From Carettochelys insculpta (lineage: Eukaryota; Chordata; Testudines; Carettochelyidae): a DNA stretch of 64,000 nt. The stretch covers positions 101,069,001 through 101,133,000 of the forward strand of contig NC_134142.1 of assembly GCF_033958435.1 (NCBI RefSeq), in the 5' to 3' direction. Position numbers and translations under genes: made by a program. The notes beneath the pieces are model-generated. The model was not told the DNA's origin, did not search any database, and saw only the letters and a list, made by a program, of their open reading frames with translations. Below, one piece after another: positions 1 to 12,668 of this stretch. The first letter of the stretch is position 1; every line of letters starts with the position of its first letter.

Positions 1-249
1 AGGGAGGACATGGCCCTGCGTCTTCCCATTCCCATTTCAGGCACTGGCTGATGGTGAAAGGTGTACACAGGAAGCTATTAGTTCTGTATAACAACGTTAT
101 CAAACCTGCTAATTTATAAACAATGCCACTTAGTCTTGTATGTCCAGAGATGGTGTTCAATGACTCATCACATACTCCCCTATTGTATACAGTGTTCTTG
201 TAATGTCAGAGAAGGAAGATAGGGAACAGTAACCAATCTGTGCCATCAC

Positions 250-960
250 GGCTACGTCTACACATGAACGCTACATCGAAATAGCTTATTTCGATGTAGT
301 GACATCGAAATAGGCTATTTCGATGAATAACGTCTACATGTCCTCCAGGGCTGGCAATGTCGACGTTCAACATCGACGTTGCACAGCACCACATCAAAAT
401 AGGTGCTGCAAGGGAACGTCTACACGCCACAGTAGCACACATCGAAATAAGGGTGCCAGGCACAGCTGCAGACAGGGTCACAGGGTAGACTCAACAGCAA
501 GCCGCTCCCTTAAAGGGCCCCTCCCAGACACAGTTGCACTAAACAACACAAGATCCACAGAGCCGACAACTGGTTGCAGACCCTGTGCATGCAGCATGGA
601 TCCCCAGCTGCAGCAGCAGCAGCCAGAAGCCCTGGGCTAAGGGCTGCCGCACTCGGTGACCATAGAGCCCCGCAGGGGCTGGAGAGAGAGCGTCTCTCAA
701 CCCCTCAGCTGATGGCCGCCATGGAGGACCCCGCAATTTCGATGTTGCGGGATGCGCAACGACTACACGGTCCCTACTTCGACATTGAATGTCGAAGTAG
801 GGCGCTATTCCTATCCCCTCATGAGGTTAGCGGCTTCGACGTCTCACCGCTTAACGTCAATGTTAACATCGAAATAGCACCCAACACGTGTAGCCGTGAT
901 GGGTGCTATTTCGAAGTTAGTGCTGCTACTTCGAAGTAGCGTGCACGTGTAGACACAGCT
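250..960. mobile_element. Harbinger-type non-autonomous element with fold-back ends
   Basis: The left end reads GGCTACGTCTACACATG. The right end, reverse complemented, reads AGCTGTGTCTACACGTGC, so both ends share TCTACAC-type terminal repeats. Many ATCGAAATAGC and CTTCGAAG blocks recur in both orientations. An ATG at 596 opens a short frame (MDPQLQQQQ) that resembles the MDPQQL start of the decayed transposase at 19550. This suggests an internally deleted derivative of an autonomous Harbinger rather than a random MITE. Flanking trinucleotides are CAC and CAG, so the target duplication is imperfect. Confidence 0.7.
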
Positions 961-3710
961 CAGGTGGACAAATTTGAGTGCTTTTAAGAGGCAGCAGACT
1001 GACAACAACAATGAATTTTACCAGCACAGGGACCAATGATTCATAGCAATAGTAGTAGTAAGCCTCTTCCACTCTTACGTCTTGGAGCATAGGCCACTCA
1101 CAATGGCCTTCTTTATTATGCATACTCCACCTATAGTGCCTGCACTCCAGCCTGAATGGGTCAACTCATAGGGTTGGTTGAGAAACATTTAGTTGAATTC
1201 CAAGATGGGTGCCAATTACTGCTAGTTGTAGCAAGGTTTATTTAATAAGAGATTCCTCCCAATAAACTAGACTGAGACCATCGTCACATTTCACACAAGC
1301 ATCTTAACAGATGGTCCAGATCACATATGCCACCATCAGAACACAAAGTTTCCATTCCCACTGATCTAAAATAGGGCCAGTGATGTATCAACTTGTCATT
1401 TCACAGTTTACTACAATTAAAACAAAAGTTTAAAAACCTCAAAATGTAATGTTTAATATTGGGTCAAAAATGCTTTGATTCTAAACAATTTATTTTTTTC
1501 AATTTTTTCGTACAACCAGTGGAGACTACCCACCCCCACCCAAAAAAAAAAATTACTGTGCCGACTTTTGGTATAGAGCATTCCTTATTCATAAGGTTCC
1601 CTAAGTAACCCTTCTGGAAAGAACCTCTCTGTGATATGGAGGATGTCAGCCAACTGGCACACAGAAGGTGGAAGACGAGTAGGACAAAAGGAGTTTTTGG
1701 TGAAATATAAGCCAAACTCTTACTTCTAGAAAAACTACCACAGTTCTCGTCATCCATGGCAAGTGGACAGGCTCCTGATTTTTTGAGATGTATTCTGAAA
1801 AAACCTATACGCAGCAGATAGCAATTCAGCATCTCTATTTAGATGGATGAAAGCTTGAACAGGTGGTAACCCTGCAATCTCAGCTAGTCTAACCAGTGGC
1901 TCAGAGCTTTAACCATCCTGTCAAAGACAAGAAAATCGTTTTAATGGAACTTGCAGCATCCAGTCAGAATGTATTCATCTGTATGTTATCTGATTGGTCA
2001 ATATGTATTTAGACTTTAGTACTGTATTGTTGTATAAAGCTCAGTCCAGTACCATGCAGATGTAAGTCCTGCAATGTCCTACAAGCAATGTTTTGTAGCA
2101 GCTGCTGGTCTATATTAAGTATTGTAAGTGAGAAAGAAATTGTTTATGGATTTCATAAGTCTGTAAGAAATCCTGGCTGTTGCTTTGTAAAAGAAATTGC
2201 TTTCTCTGAAGTGAGTTTTCTTTTGTGTGAGTGAGTGTGAATGTGTGAATGTGGGTGTGTGAATGTGGGTGTGTGTGCAATGAAATCAGTCCCTGAAGCC
2301 AGCCTGTCTGGACAATCACCTGCCAGCAGCAGCTTGATGGCCAGAGAATTATAGCAGTTGAGCCCTGCAAAAGAAGCCACCCAAGAAATAGAGGCCCCAT
2401 CAATAGAAGATCAAAGTCCCACCTGCCGTTAGTTAATGATTTGTGATCTTACAGTGTTCTGGGCCAGTGGTGATGAATCATGGTCATACAGGGTCTTGGG
2501 GCAGTGGGACAGGACAAAAGCTACTCGATTGAAACATATACAAAGATGGGTTCAAAACTAGACTGCTTCTTGCCAACACCTCCCTGCAGTTAGTCTTGGC
2601 TGCCAAGGGAGCAAGCTGATGAGGGGGGTCATACAACCAGCTTGCCGCTCTGGATTCATGCCTACACTCAGACACACTGGACCCACTACGATGTGGCTTC
2701 CTCTGCTGTCCCTAGGCAACTCTTCACATGTGTAGTACGAGTATGTGTGGTTGTGTCCTTGAAAGCTATTTCCCCCTGACCTTTAATTCAATAGTGGCAT
2801 TTAATAAAACACATTTGTGTAATCCTGGGGTGATCTCTAGTGGAAATAAGGAAACAAGTTTACTGATTGAGACGGTAAACAACAGACTACCACTGATTAG
2901 TGACCAACCATTCACAAATCATGATTTTCTTCTTGTACCTATTTTGTAACACTAGCTACCTACCACAGAGGCTGGTGGCTTGTTTTCACTAATAAACCTT
3001 TGAGAAGTATCTGGAAATCATTAAATGCAAGGTGCCAAAGAAACATACAGCATAATTAATGGAATACTAGAAAGATTCTACTAAATTACCTCATTTTTCC
3101 TAACCTGTGCAGCTGTATTTTTAGCAACAATTCAGCATATGCTGTATTGATGTTCTTTGACAATCCTTCATTTCTCAGGATCCCTATGCTTTCCACACAG
3201 CTGTTTATTAGAATCACACATTCAGCCACTGATGTCAACTGAAATCTACATATTATTCAATTTAAGGTTTACATCCATAAATATTGGCAATTTAGCTAAA
3301 ATATGACAGACAATATACATTTATTTTAACGGCAAGGCTGAGATATTATTTTTCTCTTTTTATACCCTACCCCCAAATATGCATAAAATTACTGTGAACT
3401 GTGGCAGAACTAAAGGCAAAGCCCCCTCCCTGCAGGTTAAATGCTACAGAGAACTGCACATCCTGGTGATGGGTGTCAACCACTGCAAAACTAAACCTGA
3501 CCAGAAGAAATATGACCTTTTTTGTTTAAACTTTAAAAATTTCTTTCCTATTCAGCCTCAAGCGTAGCATTGCAGGCTACTCACAGCATCTAATAATTTG
3601 TTTGTGTTCTTACTCAACGGTCAGCCTTTTCAATGGAAATCATACATAGCAAAATACCTCTTGGACCTGCACACGTAAAGTGCTGATGATCGTGGTTTCA
3701 CTTAGTCTGT
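961..3710. other. Intronic DNA, no gene recognised
   Basis: AT-rich unique-looking sequence. Short frames here have no recognisable domain. The only structure noted is the GT-rich simple repeat at 2221-2278. If the NAV2 assignment is right, this is part of its first intron. Confidence 0.4.
2221..2278. repeat. GTGTGAATGTGG simple repeat
   Basis: Imperfect tandem GTGTGAATGTGGGTGTGTGAATG units. The apparent protein frames across it on the minus strand (His/Thr/Pro-rich) are products of the repeat. Confidence 0.8.
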
Positions 3711-4032
3711 GGCTATAGTACCCTGCCCTTTTGGAAGGGGCACGTAAATTACAGCCATTTGAAAATGCAAATGAGGTGCTGATATGAATATTCAGAGCCT
3801 CCTTTATACAGTGACAGCCACCAAAAACATGGTAACAAGGGTGCTTTCAAAATCAGGGCACCCTTTTGAAAGAACGCCAGCTACATGGCTATTTTTAGTT
3901 CAAAATAAGCACTTTCACTGGGTGGCTGCCATTATGCAAAGGAGACACTGAATATTCATATCAGCACCTCAGTAGCATTATTGAACAGCCATTATTTAGA
4001 TGCCCCTTCCGAAAGGGAGGGGTAGTGTAGCC
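3711..4032. mobile_element. Fold-back MITE (Harbinger-like)
   Basis: The left end is GGCTATAGTACCCTGCCC and the reverse complement of the right end is GGCTACACTACCCCTCCC. The inner arms also pair: CAAATGAGGTGCTGATATGAATATTC on the left, and its complement around 3950-3970 on the right. No coding content. Both ends belong to the GGCTRTRTCTACAC-like group seen throughout the window. Confidence 0.7.
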
Positions 4033-4959
4033 AAAGCCTCAGTGCTCTATTGGTTAAAATTTGCAAAAGCTAAACACAAGTTAACCACCCAGTAGCAACA
4101 GTTTTCTAGAAATTAAGCTATTTTTAAACCACTCTAGCAGTGGGAGCTGCATAAATTAACATAATTTCAGCCTCCACAGTTTCCAGTATTCACTGTTACA
4201 TGGTATAAATTAATGGTCTATTTATAAATTTCCTTTACTGTGGCCAACCAACGAAGTTGTGTAGCAAATTTTGAGCTTCCCTCATCCACAAGCCTCCATG
4301 GCTTCCAAAATTTCACAGATCTGTTGGTTTTTGGTTTTGTTTTTGTTTTCTTTCATCCCAGTCCTTCTTTCAATTTCAGAGTGATGTTATCAATGGTTTG
4401 GATTTCATTACCAATCTCAGAAGGTCTTCATGTGTAACTGGTGGTTATGTGACTTGATAATTGCAGGACATCCTGCTATTTTCCTCTATAGTGATATTCT
4501 CTTTGTGGGCAGATGGCATCAAAGTGGAGTGCAGATGGTAACTCCCAGCCCACAAGCTCCTCATTACTGTTTGAATTGCATGTGCAGGTCCCTTGATTTT
4601 TATCTTTTCTTCAAAATATTTCTACCATTAAAGGATGTATTGTTGTTCTCAGAAGATAAGGCCAAAACTAATAGATTCTGTTCTGTTTAAAGCTGGGAAA
4701 CTTTTTCCCATTCAGCAGAGATGTGATTATATACCTTTTATCTCCATGCACTTTATTAAAATCCATAAATCGTTGGTAGAACAGGATTTTAAAACACATT
4801 TCCTTTGTTTTGATTCACATATTACCTTAAGAGAGAACTGATTCTATGGAGACAACTTACCATACTTGGGAATGAAGCCGTGAGAAGCATGCATACATTC
4901 ACAGTACTTACATAGCCTCCACTACCATCGCACCAGAGCATCTCACAAGCTTTCATGTA

Positions 4960-5105
4960 TTTACGCTCAACAGCCCAGTGAAGTAGGGAAATTACAGGGA
5001 TGCACTACAACACTGAGGGATCAAGCGACTCCCCTAAGATCCTATAGGATGTCCACAGTGGAGAAGGGGATTCAGCCAGGATATCCCAAGTCTCTGGCTA
5101 GTGGT
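4960..5105 (-). repeat. Possible MIR-like SINE fragment
   Basis: Weak resemblance to the antisense MIR core: a balance of GGGAAATTACAGGG, then CGACTCCCCTAAGATCC, then GGGGATTCAGCCAGG. Heavily diverged, so low confidence. Confidence 0.3.
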
Positions 5106-5331
5106 CTGCTCCACTAGTTCATCACTCCTTCCTAGACCTCAGTAGGCTGAAGTTCATAGAAACACGTGCCACCTTCCAGGATGAGCATGTCATCAGCACA
5201 GCTTCGTACACTCATAGTCAAATTGGTTAGCCTGACTTCTTACTTAGATAAAAATCAGAAGCCAAGGTGTGATTTGTCCATAAAAATGGTGAGTCAAAAA
5301 TTTCTGGAAGGCAATAGAAATAAAATACTAA

Positions 5332-5612
5332 GGCTGTGTCTACACTATAAAAATCACTTGGAAGTTGCTTACTTTGAAGTAAGCAACTTTGAAGTTGAGT
5401 GTCTACACACACCCTACTTCACACTACTCCATTCCCGGGAACGGAGTAAGGACTTCAAAGTTGGCCTCTCTACTTTAGTTAACTTTAGAGTAGAGAGTAG
5501 GGCTCTCTACTCTAGTTAACTTCAAAGTAAGGGAAAATGTGTGTAGACTCTCTGCTGGCTACTTCAAGGTAGTGCCTACCGTCAAAGTTAGTTCCTACTG
5601 CAGATGCACCCT
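5332..5612. mobile_element. Degraded fold-back MITE
   Basis: Starts with GGCTGTGTCTACACTA. Contains several self-complementary blocks (TTACTTTGAAGTAA, AACTTTGAAGTT, ACTCTAGTTAACTTCAAAG) and ends near GCAGATGCACCCT, a decayed copy of the terminal repeat. No coding content. Confidence 0.65.
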
Positions 5613-7210
5613 AAGAGATAGCAATCAAAACACTAAGACTGCATCCCTGGAAAACTTACATCTCTGAGGAAAGGGTCTTTCACAAAATAAAATTAAATTT
5701 AACTTTTTTCCTGAAGTAATAGAGTTTTATTGACTGTATGTAAGTATCCCTGTGGTATGGTGTGTGAACACAGGGTGCACAAAGTAGGGGGAGTGGGCCC
5801 CCTCAGACATGTATGAAATTTCATAAGGGGGGTACAGCATGATTGACTGCTGGGTCTCAGGCTCATCCTTATCATTAAAATGTTGAAATATATATTAGTT
5901 TGTATGTATATGCATTCACTTTTATAAACTAATTAATAAAGTTTTTACGTTCTACACACTTATTTTCTTACATATGCCAAAAGCTTTTTTTTTTCATATG
6001 AACACACATGAAATTTCCATTAGTTTGGATTACAATAGAATGTTGGGTGAGGGGGAAGAGCTGCTAATTGCAGGGATGAAAAGTAGGGCCTGACATAAAA
6101 ACTTTGCTCAACCCTGGATTAATGAATTTACTATCCTGTCACATCTCACAGATTGGATAGGTAAAAAGGACCTATGGAGTCTGTCTCCTTGCTAGGAACC
6201 CAGGACAAAAGTGTAATGAGTTTTCAGTGATCTACATCTGGAACCTAAGATAGATTTCTTCAAATAATAAAACCACAGAAGAATTCTACCTGATCTACAT
6301 AAGTATCTGCTATAAAGCATCACCAAATTGCTTTTACTTGTTTAAAGGACAGGTAAATTCTGCCTATGCTACGGAATAACTTTCTGTGATTTCTTCTTTA
6401 AATTTCCTATCTTTTTTTTCCTTCTAGATGAGAAAATTTGTAACGTTTTAAGTGAGCTGCATTAGAAATGCATTGCCCAGGACATTAAATAATCTAACTG
6501 CAGGAAAAGGCCACAATTTCATTAAATACAGATCCACATTTTCCACAGCACAAATGGACCCTAATGACCACCAGGTAATTTGCTCATGAATGCACAAGGT
6601 AAAATGAAATGACAGACTGTCTCATCCACAAAGGGCAATTTATCTTGCTTTCATTTATAAAAGAAAATCATAGCAAGTTACCTTCCTAGACATTTCATTC
6701 ACAGGACAAAAAAGACAATAAATCAGTCTTCATTCGAGGAACTCTCCTTTCTCTTATTGAGACACTTCTTTCACAATGGTGTACTAAAATCAGCACTGAA
6801 ATAATTATGCAGATTTTCTAACACAAAGGTTTAAGTGGGTAATAAAAATGCCTACAAGTATAGGAAGACTTGCTTACTTAAAAAGAACACAAAGAAAGCT
6901 GCTTCTTCCCGAGCTTGAATGAAGTTTATTTGGAGTTAATGAGGTCCCTTTCACTGACACCGTAAAATCTCGTTCCCTGAAGAAGCTCTGCTGCATGCCT
7001 CATTCATTGTGCAACATAATAAAAGACTTCACTAGGAAGAGAACGCTCCACTGTAGCTGCTTTGGCTAAGCTTTGGCCTTAGGAAAGGTCAATCTTCACT
7101 GCAGAAAAATCTTAAGATGTATTCAGGGGATACCCCAAATTCTATGACACAGAAGCCAGCTGCTGGAAGAAAGATGTGAAAATTCTGAAAGATAATGTCA
7201 ACACTTCTAG
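5613..7210. other. Intronic DNA, nothing recognised
   Basis: AT-rich sequence without a credible frame, RNA gene or clear repeat signature on reading. Confidence 0.4.
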
Positions 7211-7214
7211 AGAA

Positions 7215-8475
7215 TGTCACAAATGAGAACTAGCAGGGTCCGCCCCCTTGTGACGATTACCAAGCTGGGTGCTCGCTGGCAGCTCCAGCCCCAACGATCC
7301 AGCTGGGCCAGGAGAAGCCTGGCAGCCCCAGGGCCAGGAACAAGTAGGGACATGGAGCCCCCACTGGCAGTTCCAGCCCCAGGAATCTGGCCAGGGCTGG
7401 GAGAAACCCCAGCAGCCACACGGCTGGGAGCTGCTAGAGGCTGTGGCAGATCACCGACTGCAGCTGACAAGTGCCAGATGGAGGGGGAACATTTTAGGTG
7501 CTGGAGGAACCCCTTTTTGGTCCTCTCTTAAGTTCACAGAGGGTGCAATCCTGCAGGCTGGATAGACAGCTGAGGCTCATCAGGAGTCAGCCAGCAACAG
7601 GTGGTAATTAAAAGCACCTGGAACCAGTTAAGGCTTTCCAAAAAGGCTTTCCCCAGGCAGCAGGAGGGAAGGGGAGTGGTGCCCGGAGAGAAGGAGGCTG
7701 GAGGTGTGGATAGGGGAGCAGAGAAGAATGGAACAGAGCCCAGCAGAGCACAGCCCAGCCAGGTACCCCAGCAACACAGTAGGGTGTAGTGGTGGGTAAA
7801 GAGGCCCACAGGAGCTAAAAGCTCCGCCAGCTCCCTCCTTCCCTATGGTCTCTGGGCCGGAGTCAAGGGCAATGGGCAGGATTGGACTCCCCCTGACCCA
7901 CCATTTCCCCTGGAGGGCTGGCCAACGGGGGCAGAGCCGGAGCAGCTCGAGGCTGGCAAAGAAGGGCCTGCTCCACCCCAAATTCAGACTGGCTTGTAAT
8001 GAAAATGGCTGAGTAAAGGGAGACCCTTGCCTTTGGGAAGTTCCAGGGCAACAAAAGGGGCCTCTCTGAGTCTCTGAGACACACAAGGAGCTGCCTGGAA
8101 GCACAGAACCCTTAAGGGATGCTTGAGGGGTCTGTCACAGGATGCAGAGCTCCAGCAGCAGCTCCACCCCGGGGACCTGGCCGGGGGAATCTCAGCAGCT
8201 TTAGCCTCAGTGATCTTGCTGAGGCCAGGGGAACCCCCGGCTGCCCTGGGACTGAGAGCCAGCTGGCATGCAGAGCCACACAGGCAACTCCAGCAATGGG
8301 GATCGGGCCATGGAAAGCCTGGCAGCTCCAGGGATATGTCTGGGGCTGAAGGAACCCCAGCAACCCTGCAGCCAGAAGCTAGCTGTGGCTCCACTGGCAG
8401 CTCCAGCCCTAGGGACCTAGCCAGGGTGGGATGGACAGATGGACGGACACCCTTCCTTTTATAATATATGTTTGT
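7215..8475. repeat. GC-rich degenerate minisatellite region
   Basis: Two GC-rich blocks (about 7270-7430 and 8140-8450) share units of the form CTGGCAGCTCCAGCCC followed by AGGRACCTRGCCAGGG. The centre (7590-7800) has a TATA-less AATTAAAAGCACCTGG stretch resembling an LTR-retrotransposon leader, but no terminal repeats could be paired. All overlapping frames on both strands look like GC-rich repeat artefacts. It could be an old LTR or a compound satellite. Confidence 0.45.
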
Positions 8476-8484
8476 CACAGTCAT

Positions 8485-10070
8485 CTCCTCCCAAGCAGAA
8501 AACGTCTGACGAGAGCAGTTTCCAAGAAGATGGGAATTTAAAGATTATGCTGCCACCATAATCTCACTTTTTGTTAACTATTCAGAGCAGAATCAAAATT
8601 CCTTCAGCTCTTCATGCCATCATAATGTTCCATTACTGGGTGAAGAATGCCAAGAACCACCACCAGCCTTGAAATTTAGCTCTTGGATACGCAGTGATCC
8701 ATGTAATCGAGATACTGTACACCTGTCCTCCCTCCCACTAATCTCTCCATCCTCCATTATGTCATGTGTTATTCTGGGGGTCAGAACCTGCAAGGTCAGT
8801 AGGAACTGAATGATGCTGAGGACCTCACACAAGATATTCACTATCTTGCAGTATCAACCCTTTAGACAAAGATAACTGAAATGGGGACAGGGCCATAAAG
8901 TATAATATACCAAACTGTGGCGTGGGATAGATCATAATCCATTCAAATTCTTTGGGCAACAGTGAAGAGAGTGGATAAATAGTTAAAAAATGCAGAGTGC
9001 AACCCCACAGAATACCATCTTGCTGATATTGTGAAGTCTTTGCCCAAAGGAGTTAAGGGTACACTTGCAGCTCTAAATTAAACAGGCAATTTAGCCTAGT
9101 AACCATCCGTTTCAGGTCATCATTGAACAGCACGGTTACTGACTTTTCCAAGTCCATCACCTCAGTCTCTGTCAAAAAACTGCAGTTAGGGAGAGGTACT
9201 GCAACAACATTTGCAATTCTGATTAAAGGGCGCTTCCTGCACACACACACCCGTCCCCAGTACTGCCGTTTTGGCTGAAGTTGGGGGGATGGGTGCTTTT
9301 AAAAATTCATTTATATAAGTTGCTAAGAACCACAGCAAAATGATTTCAAATCAAATTATCACTCATGGGGATGCTGAATGCTCAGACTCATTCCTCCTTA
9401 ATGCCTTGAAATAAATATAAATTGGATCTGTCACTCAGCCAGCCTTTAAATGATGAGACAGCAACACTGGACTGGTGGAGGTTAGTGTTGTCAGAAATAT
9501 GATGCTCACTACCAATGCTGTCTTTGTCTTTCATCTGAAAATTACAGTCATTTTTTCCCTTTTATTTCAGTGTCAGTTCCTCCTCGGTGGAATCCCACAG
9601 AACCTAGTAAAGGTTGAATTTCATCTGGTCCACATTGTTGTGGCCAATAGATTAAGTTTCACCCCAAACCTCAAACTATACAAGAGATTAGCTGATTTGC
9701 CAAGATACAGTTTGGGGCTTTGTGGATTTGTTTTATTGACTTTAGATTTTTTTTGAACCTCATTTAAGAGTCCATGGCAGCCACAAACTTGCTTCGCCAG
9801 GTGAATTTAAGAGCACATATGTTAAAAAAAAAGAAATAGCTGAGCTGCTAACAAGTGATTGAAAACCCAGCCACAGGCACCTCAGACTGGGGTTCTCGGA
9901 GGTCATGTATATGGGTAGAATAAAAGTTAACCATAGTTATATTAACTGCATTGCAATCTCCTGTTGATGAACCAGAGGGAAGGGAGCACCCTTGGTACTT
10001 ATATAACTCCATCTTTACAATATGGTAGAAGCTTACAAACATTAATGATTTACCCTCAAACACTCTTGTG
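8485..10070. other. Intronic DNA, nothing recognised
   Basis: No recognisable domain, RNA or repeat. A short (CA)n run lies near 9240. Confidence 0.4.
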
Positions 10071-10074
10071 AGAT

Positions 10075-10215
10075 AGAGAAGAATTATTATCTGCATTTTC
10101 CAGATATGGAAAGAGACATGAAGCAGGTGCTTTCTTCAAGGTCACATGGGGAGTCTGTGTCAGTGCAAGTAAAGGAACCATGATCTCCATTGCCCCAGTC
10201 CAATTTCCTAACCAC
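10075..10215 (-). repeat. MIR-like SINE fragment, antisense
   Basis: Has the order of an antisense MIR core: ATTATTATCTGCATTTTCC AGATATGGAAA, then AAGGTCACATGGGGAGTC, then CCCCAGTCCAATTTCCTAACCAC. This is the pattern known from amniote MIR copies. Confidence 0.6.
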
Positions 10216-10226
10216 AGGTTCACCCT

Positions 10227-10625
10227 GCTTGTCTATACTTGCCCCCCAACTTCGAAGGGAGCATGTTAATCAGGGCAATAGGAGATTACAAATTAAGTGC
10301 TGCAGTGAATACGCAGCACTTCATTAGGCTAATTCTCCCCTACAGAAACTTCAAAGTGACGGCATGCATGTAGCCACAGGCACTTCCGAGTGTCCGCGCT
10401 ACTTCGAAGTGCCTTTACTCCTCAAAATTTTGGGGAGTAAAGGGACTTCGAAGTTCCCACAGCTACACGCATGCCGGCACTTCGAAATCTGGCACTTTGA
10501 AGTTGCCTCAGGGGAGAATTAGTCTAATGAAGCGCTGCATATTCACCACAGCACTTCATTAGTAATCTCCCATCACCCTGATTAACATGCTCCCCTTGGA
10601 AGTTGAGGGCAAGTGTCGACCGAGC
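10227..10625. mobile_element. Long palindromic MITE
   Basis: Near-complete fold-back of about 400 bp. The left arm GCTTGTCTATACTTGCCC is matched on the right by the complement GCTCGGTCGACACTTGCCC. Further inward AGGGAGCATGTTAATCAGGG, GCACTTCATTAG and CTTCGAAGT pair in order. CCCT flanks both outer ends, consistent with a short target duplication. The centre (about 10410-10445) contains an inverted TTTACTCC/GGAGTAAA hairpin. Confidence 0.8.
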
Positions 10626-11181
10626 CCCTGTTTCCCAAAGGAACACATCAAATCAACCATTCAAAACAGAAGCTTTAACAGGAAATGGGCAGTGAAGAAG
10701 AAATAGAATGGAGACTAGGTAACAAGAGGGAGCATGCTAAGTGGCGTTCATTCTCCCTACCCACTACCACCTTTTCTTCAGTCTAAAGGAAGTATCCTTC
10801 ACTATTCCCCACATTTTCACTCCAGTGGACAATTAAGAAAACGTGATATTGTTCAACCCTTCATTCAAGTTTTCTTCCTTTGGACATCTTATATAATCTT
10901 GACTGTAAGAGTGTGATAAGAACAAGAAGAAGCAAATTCCAGTCCTCTGGGACAAACTGGATCACTCTACCCCCTCTTATCTTCCTGCTCTTAACTTTAG
11001 AGAAGGGAACCTTTTCGTCTCTAGTTTGGATACTTCAAACACATCCCTAGTTTTAAAATGTGATGCCTTCTTGGAGGAGACACTGGAGTTCCACTGCTGA
11101 AGCTCTGTAGACAGGCCAGCAGATGGCGCTGACAAGCAACACAGCTGGCCATTCTTCCCTGTACACCTCCTATGGGATGAC

Positions 11182-11493
11182 TACACAAATGACAAAACAA
11201 AAAAACAGTCAAGTAGCACTTCAAAGATTAACAAAATAATTTACTAGGTGAGCTTTTGTGGGACAGACCCACTTCTTCAGACCATAGCCGTACCAGAACA
11301 GACTCGATATTTAAGGCAATATTGAGTCTGTTCTGGTATGGCTATGGTCTGACGAAGTGGGTCTGTCCCACGAAAGCTCACCTAATAAATTATTTTGTTT
11401 GTCTTTAAAGTGCTACTGGACGGCTTTTTTGTTTTGATAATATATAGACCAGCACGGCTTTCTCTCTGTTACTATTCAATACACAAATGACAA
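11182..11493 (+). mobile_element. Fold-back Penelope-like element tail with target duplication
   Basis: Two inverted copies of the same tail meet at a short spacer near 11310-11322. The left copy reads antisense and the right copy sense, with GTGGGTCTGTCCCACGAAAG in the right arm. The right arm carries an extra 3' tail ending in CTCTCTGTTACTAT. The unit is flanked by a direct repeat, TACACAAATGACAA, at 11182-11195 and 11480-11493, so it inserted as one piece. The tail resembles the 3' end of the GIY-YIG-bearing PLE at 47.1-47.7 kb. Inverted, 5'-truncated units with long target duplications are known for PLEs. Confidence 0.8.
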
Positions 11494-12668
11494 TGCGCCA
11501 ATTTCTGGTCAGACGCCAGAATCCAAGCTGCAGCAGCAATGACCTGTGGCTATAGCCCTAGTGCAGTGTCATGCTCTATGACAAGTATTCTTGCATTTAC
11601 AAACATTTTGTCCAGACTCTTCTTCCTGTTTCCTTTGAATTTTGCATTTTCCTTCCCATCACTGAAGCTATTCTGAAAAAACAGCCACAAGAGGAGTCTC
11701 CCTCTCTCCTTCTGAAAGCAAGAAACATTTTTTGTGGGAAGCGTGCAATAGAGCAGACTTTTTACAATGAAGAGAAGTCCCTCAGTACTACTCGCCTCAT
11801 TGGTTTGCTGTCAAATGGTTGAATCCCCAAAGCTCACAATCCCATAACTGAGGTTAAAAGCCATGTATTCAAAAGACCAAAAAGCTAACTAACACCTCCT
11901 AAAAAGCCAATGGAAAGTAAAGTCTGCCCAGTTTCAGAGAAGAGAGAGTTTGCATCTGATTGCTTGGAAATAGGATCCTAGGCAACAGCTCCCTTTCCCT
12001 CTTAAAAAAGCAAAAAGTGATTTGGTTTTGTAAATTAAAGTAAGTTCATTAGAATTCTCCTGGTATTCTGTTGCTTAGCAATAAGATGCTAAGTTTCCAC
12101 TCTGTTCTCTGAACTAGGGGAAACTTACCTTTTGGCAGCTTTTCAGCAGCCTGTTTTTTTGGCAGGGTTAGTTTTTTGAGACTGGACTAGAATGTTCCCA
12201 TTAATTTTTTCCATTTGTGTGCAGAATAAATTTTACATGCACCAAGGCACGTATAGATGTGCATCACCAATAGAAACACATGCTGCCTACTTTGGGAGCC
12301 CTGCTAATCAGCAGGGTGGTGCCTGAATCTCTCCAGGGTGACCCTTACAGGTGTGCAACTTACAGGTAATACTGCCGGACTACATATCCAGATCCTGGAG
12401 ATGGTACATTTTAATGCAGTTTGGAAAGAGTAAGAAGTTGTAAAGCTGAAAATAGGACAATAAATAAAGAAATAAGTCCAAAAAGCCATCTCCACTCCTG
12501 TTAAAAGTAATTAATCCCAACGAGTCACAGAAGAGCCCAGTACACGTAAAACCATTCTGAAATCCCGAGTAATCCTTGATCTGAGCCTTAAACAAAACAA
12601 ACAAAACCACAACTAAAATATTCCCTCAACTGGCCTCAAACAGTGAAGTGATTGTTTGACCTCATTGT
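11494..12668. other. Intronic DNA, nothing recognised
   Basis: Unassigned AT-rich sequence between the PLE fold-back and the probable LTR. Confidence 0.4.

Noticed and set aside
323..939. Plus-strand frames of 105 and 121 codons
   Set aside because: They lie in a fold-back element. Apart from a short MDPQ start they have no domain.
7214..8484. Several 60-166 codon frames on both strands
   Set aside because: GC-rich degenerate minisatellite gives open frames on both strands. No domain and no conserved order.
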